Source: RECO01 sp050485385
Lineage (GTDB): Bacteria > Pseudomonadota > Alphaproteobacteria > Geminicoccales > Geminicoccaceae
Reading direction: 5' to 3'
Assembly (NCBI GenBank): GCA_050485385.1
Contig: JBJHBG010000058.1
Location: 1-31,071, forward strand
Length of the DNA stretch: 31,071 nt
The first letter of the stretch is position 1. Every line of letters begins with the position of its first letter. The notes under the pieces were generated by a model, which did no database searches, was not told the DNA's origin, and saw only the letters and a list, made by a program, of their open reading frames with translations. A program made the position numbers and the translations under genes. This document shows, piece after piece, positions 1 to 8,721 of the stretch.

Positions 1-2
1 GT

Positions 3-14
3 CCCCGGTCGGGG
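3..14 (-). terminator. Possible terminator hairpin of the aminotransferase operon
   Basis: A CCCC-GGTC-GGGG inverted repeat lies 14 bases beyond the stop codon of the class III aminotransferase, on the side where its transcript would end. The stem is only 4 bp and the window edge cuts off whatever follows, so a T tract cannot be judged. Weak call. Confidence 0.2.
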
Positions 15-27
15 CTGAGCGGCCGCG

Positions 28-1350
28 TCAGGCGACTGCCGCGTCGACCGCTTCGCCGAGGCGCTCGACGATGGTGTCCATGTCGGCGTCGGTGGCAATG
101 AACGGCGGGGCGATCATGACGTGGTCGCCGTTCAGGCCGTCGATGGTGCCGCCCATCGGGTAGACCATGAGGCCGCGCGCCATCGCCTCGGCCTTGACCT
201 TGGCGTTGACCTTGCGGGCCGGCGCGAAAGGCTGCTTGGTTGCCCGGTCGGCGACCAGTTCGATGCCGCGGAAGAGCGCCCGGCCCCGGATGTCGCCGAC
301 GTGGTGGTGGTTGCCCAAGCGTTCCAGGAGGCCCGCCTCCAGCCGTGCGCCCAGGACGCGCACCCGCTCCAGCAGGCCCTCCTCGGCGATGGTCTCCTGC
401 ACGGCGAGGGCCGCAGCACAGGCGACGGCGTGGCCGATATAGGTGTGGCCGTGCTGGAAGAAGCCGGAGCCGTCACGGATCGCATCGGCGATCGCCTTTT
501 GCACGAGCACGCCGCCGATCGGTTGATAGCCCGCGCCCAGACCCTTGGCGATGCAGACGAGGTCGGGCACCACGCCCTCCTGCTCCGAGGCGTAGAGCGT
601 GCCCGTCCGGCCCATGCCGCACATCACCTCGTCGAGCACCAGCAGGCAGCCATAGCGGTCGAGCACCTGCTTGATCGCCTGGAAATAGCCGGGCAGCGCC
701 GGCACGGCTCCCATGGTGGCGCCGACCACCGGCTCGGCGACGAAGCCGATGACGGTGTCGGGGCCGAGCCGCCGGATGGTTGCATCCAACTCGTCGGCGA
801 GGCGCTGGACGAAGCCCTGGTCGGTCTCGCCCGCGCGCTGCTCGCGATAGGGGTAGCAGGGGCTGACGTGCTCGACGTCGATCAGCACCGGCTCGAACTG
901 GGCGCGGCGCCACGCATTGCCGCCGACGGCGAGCGCGCCCAGCGTGTTGCCGTGATAGGACTGGCGGCGGGCGATGAACTTGCCGCGCGCCGGCTGGCCG
1001 ATCTCGAGGAAGTACTGCCGGCCCATCTTCAAGGCGGCTTCGACCGCCTCGGAGCCGCCGGAGGTGAAGAAGACCTTGTCCATGCCGGCCGGTGCGTCGG
1101 CGATCAGCCGGTCGGCCAGCCGCTCCATCACCTCGGTGGTGAAGAAGCCCGTGTGCGCGTAGGCGATCCGGTCCACCTGCGTCTTGATCGCCTCGCGCAC
1201 CTTGGGGTGGCTGTGGCCGAGGCAGGAGACGGCCGCACCGCAGGACGCGTCGAGATAGCGCTTGCCGGCCGCGTCCTCCACGTAGATGCCGTCGCCGCGC
1301 ACGGCGACGGGGTAGTCGGCCTTAAGATGGCGGTGGAGGACGTGGCTCAT
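28..1350 (-). CDS. Class III (omega-type) PLP aminotransferase
   Basis: A 440-residue fold-type I, PLP-dependent aminotransferase of class III (GabT/SpuC/BioA-like, usually 420-460 residues). Visible motifs are SGGSEA near residue 98 (cofactor phosphate binding), SYHG near 131, the LVLDEVMCGMGRTG segment at 237-250 with D240 contacting the PLP pyridine, and CIAKG with the Schiff-base lysine at K269. The start at 1350 is chosen because GGAG lies 7 bases upstream and the product then begins at MSHVLHRH; an upstream in-frame start adds 14 residues of no family character. It is the last gene after a polyamine-type ABC importer on the same strand, 198 bases downstream of the last permease. I infer transamination of an imported diamine or omega-amino acid; the exact substrate cannot be read from sequence. 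Confidence 0.9.
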   Translation of the reverse strand: MSHVLHRHLKADYPVAVRGDGIYVEDAAGKRYLDASCGAAVSCLGHSHPKVREAIKTQVDRIAYAHTGFFTTEVMERLADRLIADAPAGMDKVFFTSGGSEAVEAALKMGRQYFLEIGQPARGKFIARRQSYHGNTLGALAVGGNAWRRAQFEPVLIDVEHVSPCYPYREQRAGETDQGFVQRLADELDATIRRLGPDTVIGFVAEPVVGATMGAVPALPGYFQAIKQVLDRYGCLLVLDEVMCGMGRTGTLYASEQEGVVPDLVCIAKGLGAGYQPIGGVLVQKAIADAIRDGSGFFQHGHTYIGHAVACAAALAVQETIAEEGLLERVRVLGARLEAGLLERLGNHHHVGDIRGRALFRGIELVADRATKQPFAPARKVNAKVKAEAMARGLMVYPMGGTIDGLNGDHVMIAPPFIATDADMDTIVERLGEAVDAAVA

Positions 1351-1548
1351 GACGGCGCTCCGATTCTCGTCGATCCCACCCACTCTAGGCACGATGCCGC
1401 CATGGCACCAATGGCCGAAAGGCGAAAGCCGCGGGAGAGCCGGCCTCGGGCGAGATCGTCGACTGGGTGGCGGGCCACCTCGACCGGCAGGCCTCGCCGA
1501 CGCTTCGTCCGCCGGGTCGGCGATCGCGGCCCGGCGCTCGACCGACCG

Positions 1549-2442
1549 CTAGGTCGGCGCCAGCTTCAGCTCGCGGGCCTCGGCGGCGATGGCTGCCTGC
1601 TGGCGACGGGCGGCGGCGTGGCGGGCGGCCTCCTCGCGGCGGCGGACGACCTCGTAGGCGACCGCACCCAGCACGGTGAGGGCGATCAGGATGACGCCGA
1701 TGGCGTTGACCGCGGGCGTGAGGCCGAGCCGTACGCGCGTGGCGATGTTCAGCGTCATCGTCTCCTGGATCCCGATGACGAACAGGGTCGTGTTGTAGTT
1801 CTCGAAGCTCTGCAGGAAGGCGATCAGCGCCGCCGAGAGGAGGGCCGGGCGCATGTAGGGCAGAAGGATGCGCCAAACGACGTAGCCGTGGCTGGCACCG
1901 AGGTCCAATGCGGCTTCCTGCAGGGTGAAGTCGAAGCGCTCGAGCCGGGCCAGGAAGAGCAGCATGCAATAGGCGGCGATGAAGGTGGTCTGGGCGATGA
2001 CCGTCAAGAACAGGCCGCCGCCGACGCCGAAGCGGTCCTGCCAGAAGATCAGGGTGGAGATGCCGAGGATCACGCCGGGGGTGAGGATCGGCGAGATCAT
2101 CACGCCGTAGACGAAGGACTTGGCGCGGCCCTGGAAGCTGGCGATGAAGAGCGCGCCGGCAAGGCCGATGGGTACGGCGAGGGCGATGACGCCGAGACCG
2201 ATGAGGATCGAGTTCCAGATGGCTTGGCCCATCCGCGTGTCCTGGAACAGGCCCACCTCGCGACCGCGGCTGTCGAAGCCGTAGAACCACTCGAGGGTGA
2301 AGCCGTGCCAGGGATATGCGGTGGGAAAGCGGCTGTCGTTGAACGCGGCCACCACCATGAAGACCAGCGGCGCGAAGAGGTACACGAAGAAAACGACGAG
2401 ATAAGCGCCGAGGGCGAGGTTCAGGATGCGCCGGCTGCTCAT
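1549..2442 (-). CDS. ABC transporter permease, PotC-like
   Basis: A 297-residue inner-membrane permease of the spermidine/putrescine (PotC) type. It has an N-terminal membrane segment at about residues 8-30, a periplasmic loop, and further segments typical of the BPD_transp_1 fold. The cytoplasmic EAA loop, which docks on the ATPase, is seen as LQEAALDLGASHGYVVWRI. The ATG at 2442 overlaps the stop codon of the preceding permease as ATGA, so the two are probably translationally coupled. The C-terminal 30 residues are Ala/Arg-rich and probably cytoplasmic. With the neighbouring permease, ATPase and binding protein it forms a complete importer. Substrate is inferred from family resemblance only. 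Confidence 0.9.
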   Translation of the reverse strand: MSSRRILNLALGAYLVVFFVYLFAPLVFMVVAAFNDSRFPTAYPWHGFTLEWFYGFDSRGREVGLFQDTRMGQAIWNSILIGLGVIALAVPIGLAGALFIASFQGRAKSFVYGVMISPILTPGVILGISTLIFWQDRFGVGGGLFLTVIAQTTFIAAYCMLLFLARLERFDFTLQEAALDLGASHGYVVWRILLPYMRPALLSAALIAFLQSFENYNTTLFVIGIQETMTLNIATRVRLGLTPAVNAIGVILIALTVLGAVAYEVVRRREEAARHAAARRQQAAIAAEARELKLAPT

Positions 2443-3332
2443 TTGGCGATGTCCCTGAGCCCGACCTTGAAGACGCGCATCGCCAGGAAGATGAACAGGA
2501 CGCACAGCAGCAGCAGAGCGAAGGCGTAGGCGGCGCCGCGGTTCCAGTCGCCGCCGTCGAAGAACCAGGAGTAGATGACTTGGGTGAACCAGCGGGCACC
2601 GGTGCCACCGGGCAGGGCCTGCATGATCTGCGGCACGGCCACGGTGCCGGCCGCCAGCATGAAGACCATGATGCAGCCAACCGCGATGCCGGGCTTGGCG
2701 TGAGGGATGACGATGCGCGTGTGGATCTTCCACCAGGGCGCGCCGAGGTCGCGCGCCGCCTCGATCTGGTTGCGGTCGAGGCTTTCGATGGCGTTGTAGA
2801 GCGGGAACACCATGAAGAGGATGTAGGCGTAGACCATGCCGAGCATGACCGCGCCGACGCCGCCGAAATTGACCGGCGCGTCGGTGAGGCCAAGGCCCAT
2901 CAGCGCCTGGTTCAGGATGCCGTTTCGGGAGAGGATCAGGAACCACGAGAAGGTGCGGAGGATCTCGTTGATCCAGAAGGGGATGACGAGGCCGACGACG
3001 AGGATGGCCGCGGTGCCGCCCCGCGCCACCTGGGCGAGGTAGTAGGCGATCGGATAGCAGACGGCGAGCGCCAGCGCCGTCACCACCGCCGACGACCAGA
3101 CCGTCTGCGCGAAGATCGAGCGGTGCAGGTCGTTGAACCAGAGCGTCTGGTAGTTGGCGAGGGTATAGACGTCCTCCGGCCCGCCGCGCAGCGCGGGCGG
3201 CAGACTGGGCCGGAACGACATGTCGACCAGCACGAGCTGCGGCAGCACGACCATGACGGCGATCCAGAGCAGGGTCGTCGCCAGCACGAAGGCGCCGACG
3301 ACCGGCCCCAGCCGGCGGAATACCTCAGTCAC
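2439..3332 (-). CDS. ABC transporter permease, PotB-like
   Basis: A 297-residue permease of the PotB/PotH type, partner of the PotC-like protein. The first membrane segment spans roughly residues 12-33, and the EAA loop is visible as IEAARDLGAPWWKIHTRIVIP. Length matches the family. Its start at 3332 lies inside the end of the ATPase gene (8-base overlap) and its stop overlaps the next gene by 4 bases, a tightly coupled arrangement. It should pair with the PotC-like subunit to form the membrane channel of a polyamine-family importer. Confidence 0.9.
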   Translation of the reverse strand: MTEVFRRLGPVVGAFVLATTLLWIAVMVVLPQLVLVDMSFRPSLPPALRGGPEDVYTLANYQTLWFNDLHRSIFAQTVWSSAVVTALALAVCYPIAYYLAQVARGGTAAILVVGLVIPFWINEILRTFSWFLILSRNGILNQALMGLGLTDAPVNFGGVGAVMLGMVYAYILFMVFPLYNAIESLDRNQIEAARDLGAPWWKIHTRIVIPHAKPGIAVGCIMVFMLAAGTVAVPQIMQALPGGTGARWFTQVIYSWFFDGGDWNRGAAYAFALLLLCVLFIFLAMRVFKVGLRDIAK

Positions 3333-4416
3333 GAACGACGCTGCCGGTGGGCAGCACGACCGCGGCGTCCGGCGAGAAGCCGAACGTCACCGGCGCGTCG
3401 GGTGCGAGTTGCGGCTCGTCGCCGTGGTTGGTGAGGTGGACCACCGCCTCGCGCGTCCCGCCGTGGTCGACGAAGAGGTTGACGAACGGCCCCTCGAAGT
3501 CGAGCCGCACGAGGCGACCCTCAACCGCGTTGGCGGCGGCGCCGTCGGCGAGCAGGCGGCAGCGCTCCGGCCGGGCGAACAGCATCGCCCGGCTGCCTTG
3601 GGCCAGGGCTCGAGGGTTGCGCCCGCGCAGCGTGCCGACGGCGGTCTCGACCTCGGCCATGCCGTCGGCGGTGCGCAGGATGGTGCCGGGAAAGACGTTG
3701 CTCTCGCCGACGAAGGTGGCAACGAAGGCCGTCTCCGGCCGGTCGTAGACGTCCTCGGGCGTGCCCACCTGCTCCAGCACGCCCTGGCTCATCACGGCGA
3801 CGCGGTCGGACATGGTGAGCGCCTCGCCCTGGTCGTGGGTGATGTAGACGAAGGTGACGCCGGTGCGCTTTTGGATGGCGCGCAACTCGGCGCGCATGTG
3901 CTGGCGGAGCTTGAGGTCGAGCGCCGACAGCGGCTCGTCGAGCAGCAGCACCGAGGGCTCGACCGCCAGTGCCCGGGCGATGGCGACGCGCTGGCGCTGG
4001 CCGCCGGAAAGCTCGCTCACCAGCTTGTCGCCCTGCGCGTCGAGGGCGACCAGCGCCAACAGCTCGTCGGCGCGGCGCCGGCGGTCGGCCTTGGCGACGC
4101 CCCGCACCTCCAGGCCGAAGGCCACGTTCTCCCACACCTTCATCAAGGGGAAGAGCGCGAGGTTCTGGAAGATCAGCGCGGTCGGGCGACGGTTCGGGCC
4201 GATTCCGGCCATGTCCTTGCCGCCGATCAGGATGCGGCCCGCGGTGGGGGCGTTGAAGCCCGAGATCATGCGGAGGATGGTGGTCTTGCCGCAGCCGGAG
4301 GGGCCGAGGAAGGAGAAGAACTCTCCCGCCTCGATGCGGAGGCTCGCCTCGCGCACGGCGACGAAGTCGCCGAACGCCATGCTCACCCCCTCCAGGCTGA
4401 CGGCCTGACCCTGCAT
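3325..4416 (-). CDS. ABC transporter ATP-binding protein, PotA-like
   Basis: The 363-residue cytoplasmic ATPase of the importer. Walker A is GPSGCGKT at 39-46, the Q-loop is near residue 84 (IFQNLALFP), the ABC signature LSGGQ is at 136-140, Walker B is VLLLDEPL at 156-163 and the H-loop is THD at 193-195. A C-terminal TOBE-like regulatory domain fills about residues 240-363, as in PotA and other CUT1/POPT ATPases. The gene begins 13 bases after the binding-protein stop and its end overlaps the PotB-like gene. All catalytic motifs are intact. Confidence 0.93.
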   Translation of the reverse strand: MQGQAVSLEGVSMAFGDFVAVREASLRIEAGEFFSFLGPSGCGKTTILRMISGFNAPTAGRILIGGKDMAGIGPNRRPTALIFQNLALFPLMKVWENVAFGLEVRGVAKADRRRRADELLALVALDAQGDKLVSELSGGQRQRVAIARALAVEPSVLLLDEPLSALDLKLRQHMRAELRAIQKRTGVTFVYITHDQGEALTMSDRVAVMSQGVLEQVGTPEDVYDRPETAFVATFVGESNVFPGTILRTADGMAEVETAVGTLRGRNPRALAQGSRAMLFARPERCRLLADGAAANAVEGRLVRLDFEGPFVNLFVDHGGTREAVVHLTNHGDEPQLAPDAPVTFGFSPDAAVVLPTGSVVRD

Positions 4417-4429
4417 CGGTCCCGCGCGC

Positions 4430-5569
4430 TCAGGCGGAGAGGAACCGGTCGCGGAACTCGTTGCGGGCGATGGCGAACCAGGGCGGCTCCGGCGGGTACC
4501 ACCACAGCCGCTCGATGGCGTCGTCCGGATAGGCGGCGGCGAAATTGGCGGCGTACTCGTCGCCGGCCAGCTCCGCAGCGCCCTGCGTCACCGAGTTGTA
4601 GCCCGACAGCCGCACGTGGATCGCCGCGTGCTCGGGTTGATAGTACCAGTTCATCCACTCGTAGGCGGCGTCGACGTTCGCGGCCCCGACCGGGATGCCG
4701 ATCGAGTCCATCCAGGTCATCGCCCCTTCCTTGGGCGCCAGATAGGTGTAGCGGCCACCGGAATCGCTGCGCATCCGCATCGCCGGGCCGTCCCAGGTCT
4801 GGCCGATGACCGCCCCGTTCTGCAGGAACGCGGCCTCGGTCTCCTGCGCGTTGGTCCAGAACTGGACGATCCAGGGCTTGTGCTCGATGGCGAAGGCGAG
4901 GATGCGCTCGTAGACCTCGCGCATGCGGGCTTCGTCCTCGTAGGTCTCGCGCATCCGGCCCGACGGCAACTCGCCGATGGAATCGAGGTAGAGCCCCATG
5001 CCGAGCATGCCGGAGTGGGCGCGCACGGTGACGAGGCCGCGGGTCTCGGGCATCCACAAGGAGCCGAAGCCGAGTTCGCCGTAGACCGGGTCGATGGCGT
5101 CGCTGTCGATCAGCAGCCCCTCGGTGCCCCAGTTGAAGGGCGTGGTGTAGCGCACGCCGTTCTGCACGGTGCCGAGCTCGCGGCTCTGCTCCCAGATCGA
5201 GGGGATGATGCCGTCGGAGTTGATGCGGCTCTCGTCGAGCGGCTGCAGCAGCTCCTGTTCCACCCAGGAGGGCGTGTAGCCGACCGACGGCATGACCACG
5301 TCGAAGCCCGTGCCGCGGGCGGCGCGCAGCCGGTTCAGTACCTCGTCGTTGGAGCCGTAGGTGGCGAGGTTGACCCGGATGCCGGTGGCGCCGGTGAAGC
5401 TCTCGATCATCTCCGGATAGACGTAGTCGGACCACGTATAGAGGTTCAACTCGCCCGACGAGGACAGGGCGCGGGAGCTGACGATCGCGGGAGCGGCGAC
5501 GGCGGTCGAGGCGAGCGCTGCCGTCTTCAGCGCCCGGCGGCGGGTGAAGGTCGGGGATCGGCGGGTCAT
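4430..5569 (-). CDS. Extracellular solute-binding protein, PotD/polyamine type
   Basis: A 379-residue periplasmic binding protein of the spermidine/putrescine class. The N terminus has a twin-arginine-like signal (TRRRALKTAAL at 9-19) followed by an Ala-rich stretch and APA near residue 27, so Tat export is likely. The mature part opens with LNLYTWSDYV, close to the LYFYNWTEYV type start of PotD proteins, and contains the aromatic-rich pocket expected for cationic amines. The ATG at 5569 is preferred because GAGAGG lies 6-11 bases upstream; an alternative ATG at 5587 would put that ribosome site inside the gene. It is the first gene of the importer operon, which is transcribed leftward from the 5570-5773 divergent region. 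Ligand specificity (putrescine, spermidine or another amine) is not determinable here. Confidence 0.9.
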   Translation of the reverse strand: MTRRSPTFTRRRALKTAALASTAVAAPAIVSSRALSSSGELNLYTWSDYVYPEMIESFTGATGIRVNLATYGSNDEVLNRLRAARGTGFDVVMPSVGYTPSWVEQELLQPLDESRINSDGIIPSIWEQSRELGTVQNGVRYTTPFNWGTEGLLIDSDAIDPVYGELGFGSLWMPETRGLVTVRAHSGMLGMGLYLDSIGELPSGRMRETYEDEARMREVYERILAFAIEHKPWIVQFWTNAQETEAAFLQNGAVIGQTWDGPAMRMRSDSGGRYTYLAPKEGAMTWMDSIGIPVGAANVDAAYEWMNWYYQPEHAAIHVRLSGYNSVTQGAAELAGDEYAANFAAAYPDDAIERLWWYPPEPPWFAIARNEFRDRFLSA

Positions 5570-5689
5570 GGTCGTCCTCTCGATCATTGCGGCGCTTGGG
5601 CGGCGCCGACGCCAAACTGACGATCGGACCGTGGCGCTACACGAGCCGGATGACAAGTCCGTGACGAGCGTAGGGCGGTCCTCGCGGGC

Positions 5690-5717
5690 TTGGCGTCCAG
5701 GTTGCGTGTGCTATGTG
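5690..5717 (+). promoter_or_regulatory. Candidate sigma-70-type promoter for the TRAP operon
   Basis: TTGGCG at 5690-5695 and TATGTG at 5712-5717 are separated by 16 bases, 57 bases before the TAXI binding-protein start. The matches to the -35 and -10 consensus are partial. The site lies in the 204-base divergent region shared with the ABC operon. I saw no equally good candidate for the leftward operon. Confidence 0.3.
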
Positions 5718-5773
5718 GGAAGCAGCAAACGCAGCCGGCCTCGCCGTCGGCGGCCTCAGGGAGGAAGAAGACG

Positions 5774-6724
5774 ATGACGCAGAACAGGCGTGGTGCGGTG
5801 CTGGCCGGCGTGTGCGCCGTGGCGCTGGTCGCTTTCGCCGGGACGGCCTCTGCCCAGCAGGTGCGGCTGATGACCGGACCGCAGGGCGGTGCGTGGTATC
5901 CGCTCGGCGGGGCCATCCAGAGCGTGATGGAGCAGAAGGGCAGTGCCACCGTGCAGGTGCTGCCTGGCGCCGGCATCGCCAACGTCAAGGCGCTACAGGC
6001 CGGCCGCGCCGATCTCGGCTTCGGCAACTCGGTCTCGACCGTCGAGGGCGTGCAGGGCCGCGGCGAGTTCGAGGGCGAAGCGGCCACCAACGTCTGCAAC
6101 GTGGCGACGCTTTACCCGCAGTACTTCCAGATCGTCGCCGTCGGCGGTGGTCCGACCACCGTCGAGGAGCTGCGCGGCACCTCGCTCGCGATCCAGCCTC
6201 GCGGCAACACCGGCGAGGCGATCACCGCCGACCTGCTCCGGGCCTACGACATGAGCTACGACGACATGCGCCGGACCAATTTCGGCAGCTACACCGACAG
6301 CGTGGCGCTGATGAAGGACGGCAACGCCGACGTCTTCACCCTCGGCACCACGGTGCCGTCCGGCGCGGTCATGGACCTCGCCTCCGCCCGCAGCATCACG
6401 GTCATCCCGGTCGATGACGAAGGGCTGGCCAAGATGCAGGAGATCAACCCGGGCTATCAGCGGATCATGATCGCTGCCGGATCCTATCCGGGTCAGGACG
6501 CGGACGTGCCGACCATCGGCTACGCCACGCACCTCATCGCGCGCTGCGATCTGGACGAGCAGATCGTGTTCGACCTCTTGGAGGCGATGCTGGAGAATAT
6601 CGACCAGTTCGCGTCGATCGCCAGCGCCATGCGCGGCCTCACGCCCGAGGAGATGGCGATGGAGACCGGCGTGCCCCTGCACGCGGGCGCCGAGCGCTTC
6701 TTCGCGCAGCACGGCGTGATGTGA
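5774..6724 (+). CDS. TAXI-family TRAP transporter solute-binding protein
   Basis: A 316-residue periplasmic receptor of the TAXI (TRAP-associated extracytoplasmic immunogenic) family. A Sec signal peptide covers residues 1-26 (cleavage after ASA), and the mature protein starts with the family hallmark RLMTGPQGGAWYPLGGAI. The later GRADLGFGNS and LAIQPRGNTGEA segments are also typical. The start at 5774 has an excellent GGGAGGAAG ribosome site; an upstream in-frame start at 5690 would add 28 residues ahead of the signal peptide. It is followed 28 bases later by the fused TRAP permease, so the pair is a complete ion-gradient-driven importer. Known TAXI ligands include glutamate, 2-oxoglutarate and other small acids; this ligand is unknown. 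Confidence 0.93.
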   Translation: MTQNRRGAVLAGVCAVALVAFAGTASAQQVRLMTGPQGGAWYPLGGAIQSVMEQKGSATVQVLPGAGIANVKALQAGRADLGFGNSVSTVEGVQGRGEFEGEAATNVCNVATLYPQYFQIVAVGGGPTTVEELRGTSLAIQPRGNTGEAITADLLRAYDMSYDDMRRTNFGSYTDSVALMKDGNADVFTLGTTVPSGAVMDLASARSITVIPVDDEGLAKMQEINPGYQRIMIAAGSYPGQDADVPTIGYATHLIARCDLDEQIVFDLLEAMLENIDQFASIASAMRGLTPEEMAMETGVPLHAGAERFFAQHGVM

Positions 6725-6752
6725 TCGGACGGCCGGCGCCCGGCGCGGGTCC

Positions 6753-8645
6753 ATGGCCATCACCACGCCGGACGCGCCGGCCGTAGCCGCGCCCAACCGC
6801 CTGATCGGCTGGGCGATCACCGCCATCGGCCTGTCGATGGCGGTGTACCACCTCTACACCGCCTATTTCGGCCCGCCCGACACCATGGCGTTCCGGGCGA
6901 CCCATCTCGGCTTCGCCATGGTGCTCGGCTTCTTGATGCTGCCGGCGCGCAAGGGCCAGCCGGCCGACAGCCCCAGCGCCTTCACGCTGCTGTTGACGCT
7001 GGGCGCCTTCGTGGTCTGCGCCTATCCCGCACTCTCCACGCCCTACATCTACAGCCGCATGATGTACGTGGATGCGCTGCGCCCCGTCGACTGGGTGCTC
7101 GGCGTGATGATGGTCCTGCTGCTGCTGGAAGCGACCCGCCGGGCCGTCGGTCTGGCGCTGCCAATCACCGCCGCCGTCTTCATCGTCTACGCCATGTTCG
7201 GCGTGAACGTGGAGTGGGAGGTGCTGATGGAGCAGATCTACATCTCCACCGAAGGCATCTTCGGCATCCCGACCAGCGTGTCGGCGACGTACGTCATGCT
7301 GTTCATCCTGTTCGGTGCCCTCGTCGAGCGAACCGGCACCGGCAAGCTGTTCATGGACTTCGCCTTGAGCCTTGCCGGGCCCACCGCCGGCGGCCCGGCC
7401 AAGGTGGCGGTGGTGACTTCGGGCCTGTTCGGCACGGTCTCGGGCTCGGCGGTGGCCAACGTGATGACCACCGGCGCGTTCACCATCCCCTTGATGAAGC
7501 GCATCGGCTACCGCCCGGCCTTCGCCGGCTCGGTCGAGGCGGTCGCCTCCACCGGCGGGCAGATCATGCCACCGATCATGGGGGCTGCCGCCTTCATCAT
7601 GGCCGAATTCCTGGGCGTCTCCTACCTCACCGTCGCGACCTACGCGCTCTTGCCGGCGCTTCTCTTCTACCTCGCCGTCTTCATGACGGTACATCTGGAG
7701 GCGAAGAAGACCGGCCTCGTCGGCATGCCCCGCTCGGAGTGCCCGCGACTGGTCGAGGTGCTGGTCACGCGCGGCCATCTGTTCCTGCCGCTGATCATCA
7801 TCATCACCGTGCTGCTCCGGGGGTACTCGGCACCGTTCGCCGCCCTCTGCGGCATCGCTTCCGCGGTGCCGGTAGCGCTCCTGCGGCACGAGACGCGCCA
7901 GCACGTCAACCTCTCGATGATCGTCGACGCGCTCGTCACCGGTGCCCGCAACACCGTCACCGTGGCGCTCGCCTGCGGCTGCGCCGGCATCGTCATCGGC
8001 GTCATCACCCTGACCGGCCTCGGCCTCGACTTCACCGGCTGGGTCATCGCCGCCGCCCGCGACACGCTGGTTCCGGCGCTGTTGTTGACCATGTGCGCCG
8101 GCATCATCCTCGGCATGGGCATGCCTACGGCGCCCGCCTACATCGTTCAGGTGGCGCTCTTGGTGCCGGCGCTGGTCAAGCTCGGGGTGATGGTCGAAGC
8201 CGCACACATGTTCGTCTTCTACTTCGCCATTCTCTCGGCGATCACGCCGCCGGTGGCACTCGCGGTCTATGCCGCCAACGGCATCAGTCGCGGGGGGCTG
8301 TGGGACAGCGGCATCGAGGCCCTCAGGCTCGGGGCCACGGGCTACATCATCCCGTTCATGTTCGTCTTCGGCCCGGCGCTGTTGATGATCGGCAGCCCCG
8401 GCGCCATCCTCGGCGTCGCCACCACGGCGACCATCGGCGTGATCTGTCTGTCCGCCGGCCTCGCGGGCTACGCCTTCGGCACCCTCGCGGCCTGGCGACG
8501 CCTCCTGTTCGTCGGCGCGGCGTTTGCGCTGATCAACCCGATGCTGATGACCGACATCATCGGCGCCACCTGCATCACCCTTGCACTGCTGCCCGACCTG
8601 TTGGCGCTCCGGGCGCGGACGTCGAACGCCGGCCGCGACGGCTGA
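6753..8645 (+). CDS. TRAP transporter permease, fused 4TM/12TM type
   Basis: A 630-residue polytopic membrane protein in which the small (DctQ-like) and large (DctM-like) TRAP subunits are fused, the form that usually accompanies TAXI receptors. The N-terminal third carries the first hydrophobic group (about residues 15-165). The DctM-like part from about residue 180 has the conserved SGSAVANVMTTGAFTIPLMK and the STGGQIMPP segment that lines the transport core. A second GMGMPTAPAYIV segment near residue 455 belongs to the pseudo-symmetric repeat. The gene follows the receptor closely; the ribosome site before the ATG at 6753 is poor, so expression may depend on coupling to the receptor gene. 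Confidence 0.93.
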   Translation: MAITTPDAPAVAAPNRLIGWAITAIGLSMAVYHLYTAYFGPPDTMAFRATHLGFAMVLGFLMLPARKGQPADSPSAFTLLLTLGAFVVCAYPALSTPYIYSRMMYVDALRPVDWVLGVMMVLLLLEATRRAVGLALPITAAVFIVYAMFGVNVEWEVLMEQIYISTEGIFGIPTSVSATYVMLFILFGALVERTGTGKLFMDFALSLAGPTAGGPAKVAVVTSGLFGTVSGSAVANVMTTGAFTIPLMKRIGYRPAFAGSVEAVASTGGQIMPPIMGAAAFIMAEFLGVSYLTVATYALLPALLFYLAVFMTVHLEAKKTGLVGMPRSECPRLVEVLVTRGHLFLPLIIIITVLLRGYSAPFAALCGIASAVPVALLRHETRQHVNLSMIVDALVTGARNTVTVALACGCAGIVIGVITLTGLGLDFTGWVIAAARDTLVPALLLTMCAGIILGMGMPTAPAYIVQVALLVPALVKLGVMVEAAHMFVFYFAILSAITPPVALAVYAANGISRGGLWDSGIEALRLGATGYIIPFMFVFGPALLMIGSPGAILGVATTATIGVICLSAGLAGYAFGTLAAWRRLLFVGAAFALINPMLMTDIIGATCITLALLPDLLALRARTSNAGRDG

Positions 8646-8664
8646 CCGCGCCCAGCCAATTGCG

Positions 8665-8689
8665 GGAACCTTTGCTTCGGGGCATCGTT
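8665..8689 (+). promoter_or_regulatory. EcfG (general stress) type promoter of the entericidin-like gene
   Basis: GGAAC at 8665-8669 and CGTT at 8686-8689 are separated by 16 bases. This is an exact match to the alphaproteobacterial EcfG sigma-factor consensus GGAAC-N16/17-CGTT. The -10 element ends 32 bases before the ATG at 8722, giving a short leader that contains an AAGGAG ribosome site. The sigma factor assignment is inference from the consensus and the position. Confidence 0.72.
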
Positions 8690-8721
8690 CGCGTGGTATC
8701 AACGCCGAGAAGGAGAGACCG

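Noticed and set aside
1351..1548. A gene or strong promoter between the permease and the aminotransferase
   Set aside because: Only chance frames are present. A TTGGTG/TAGAGT pair with 18-base spacing on the minus strand is too weak to call as a promoter.
121..2529. 802-codon open frame on the plus strand, antisense to the aminotransferase and permeases
   Set aside because: Frames opposite GC-rich genes stay open because stop codons are rare. Its translation is low-complexity and the minus-strand genes have intact family motifs.
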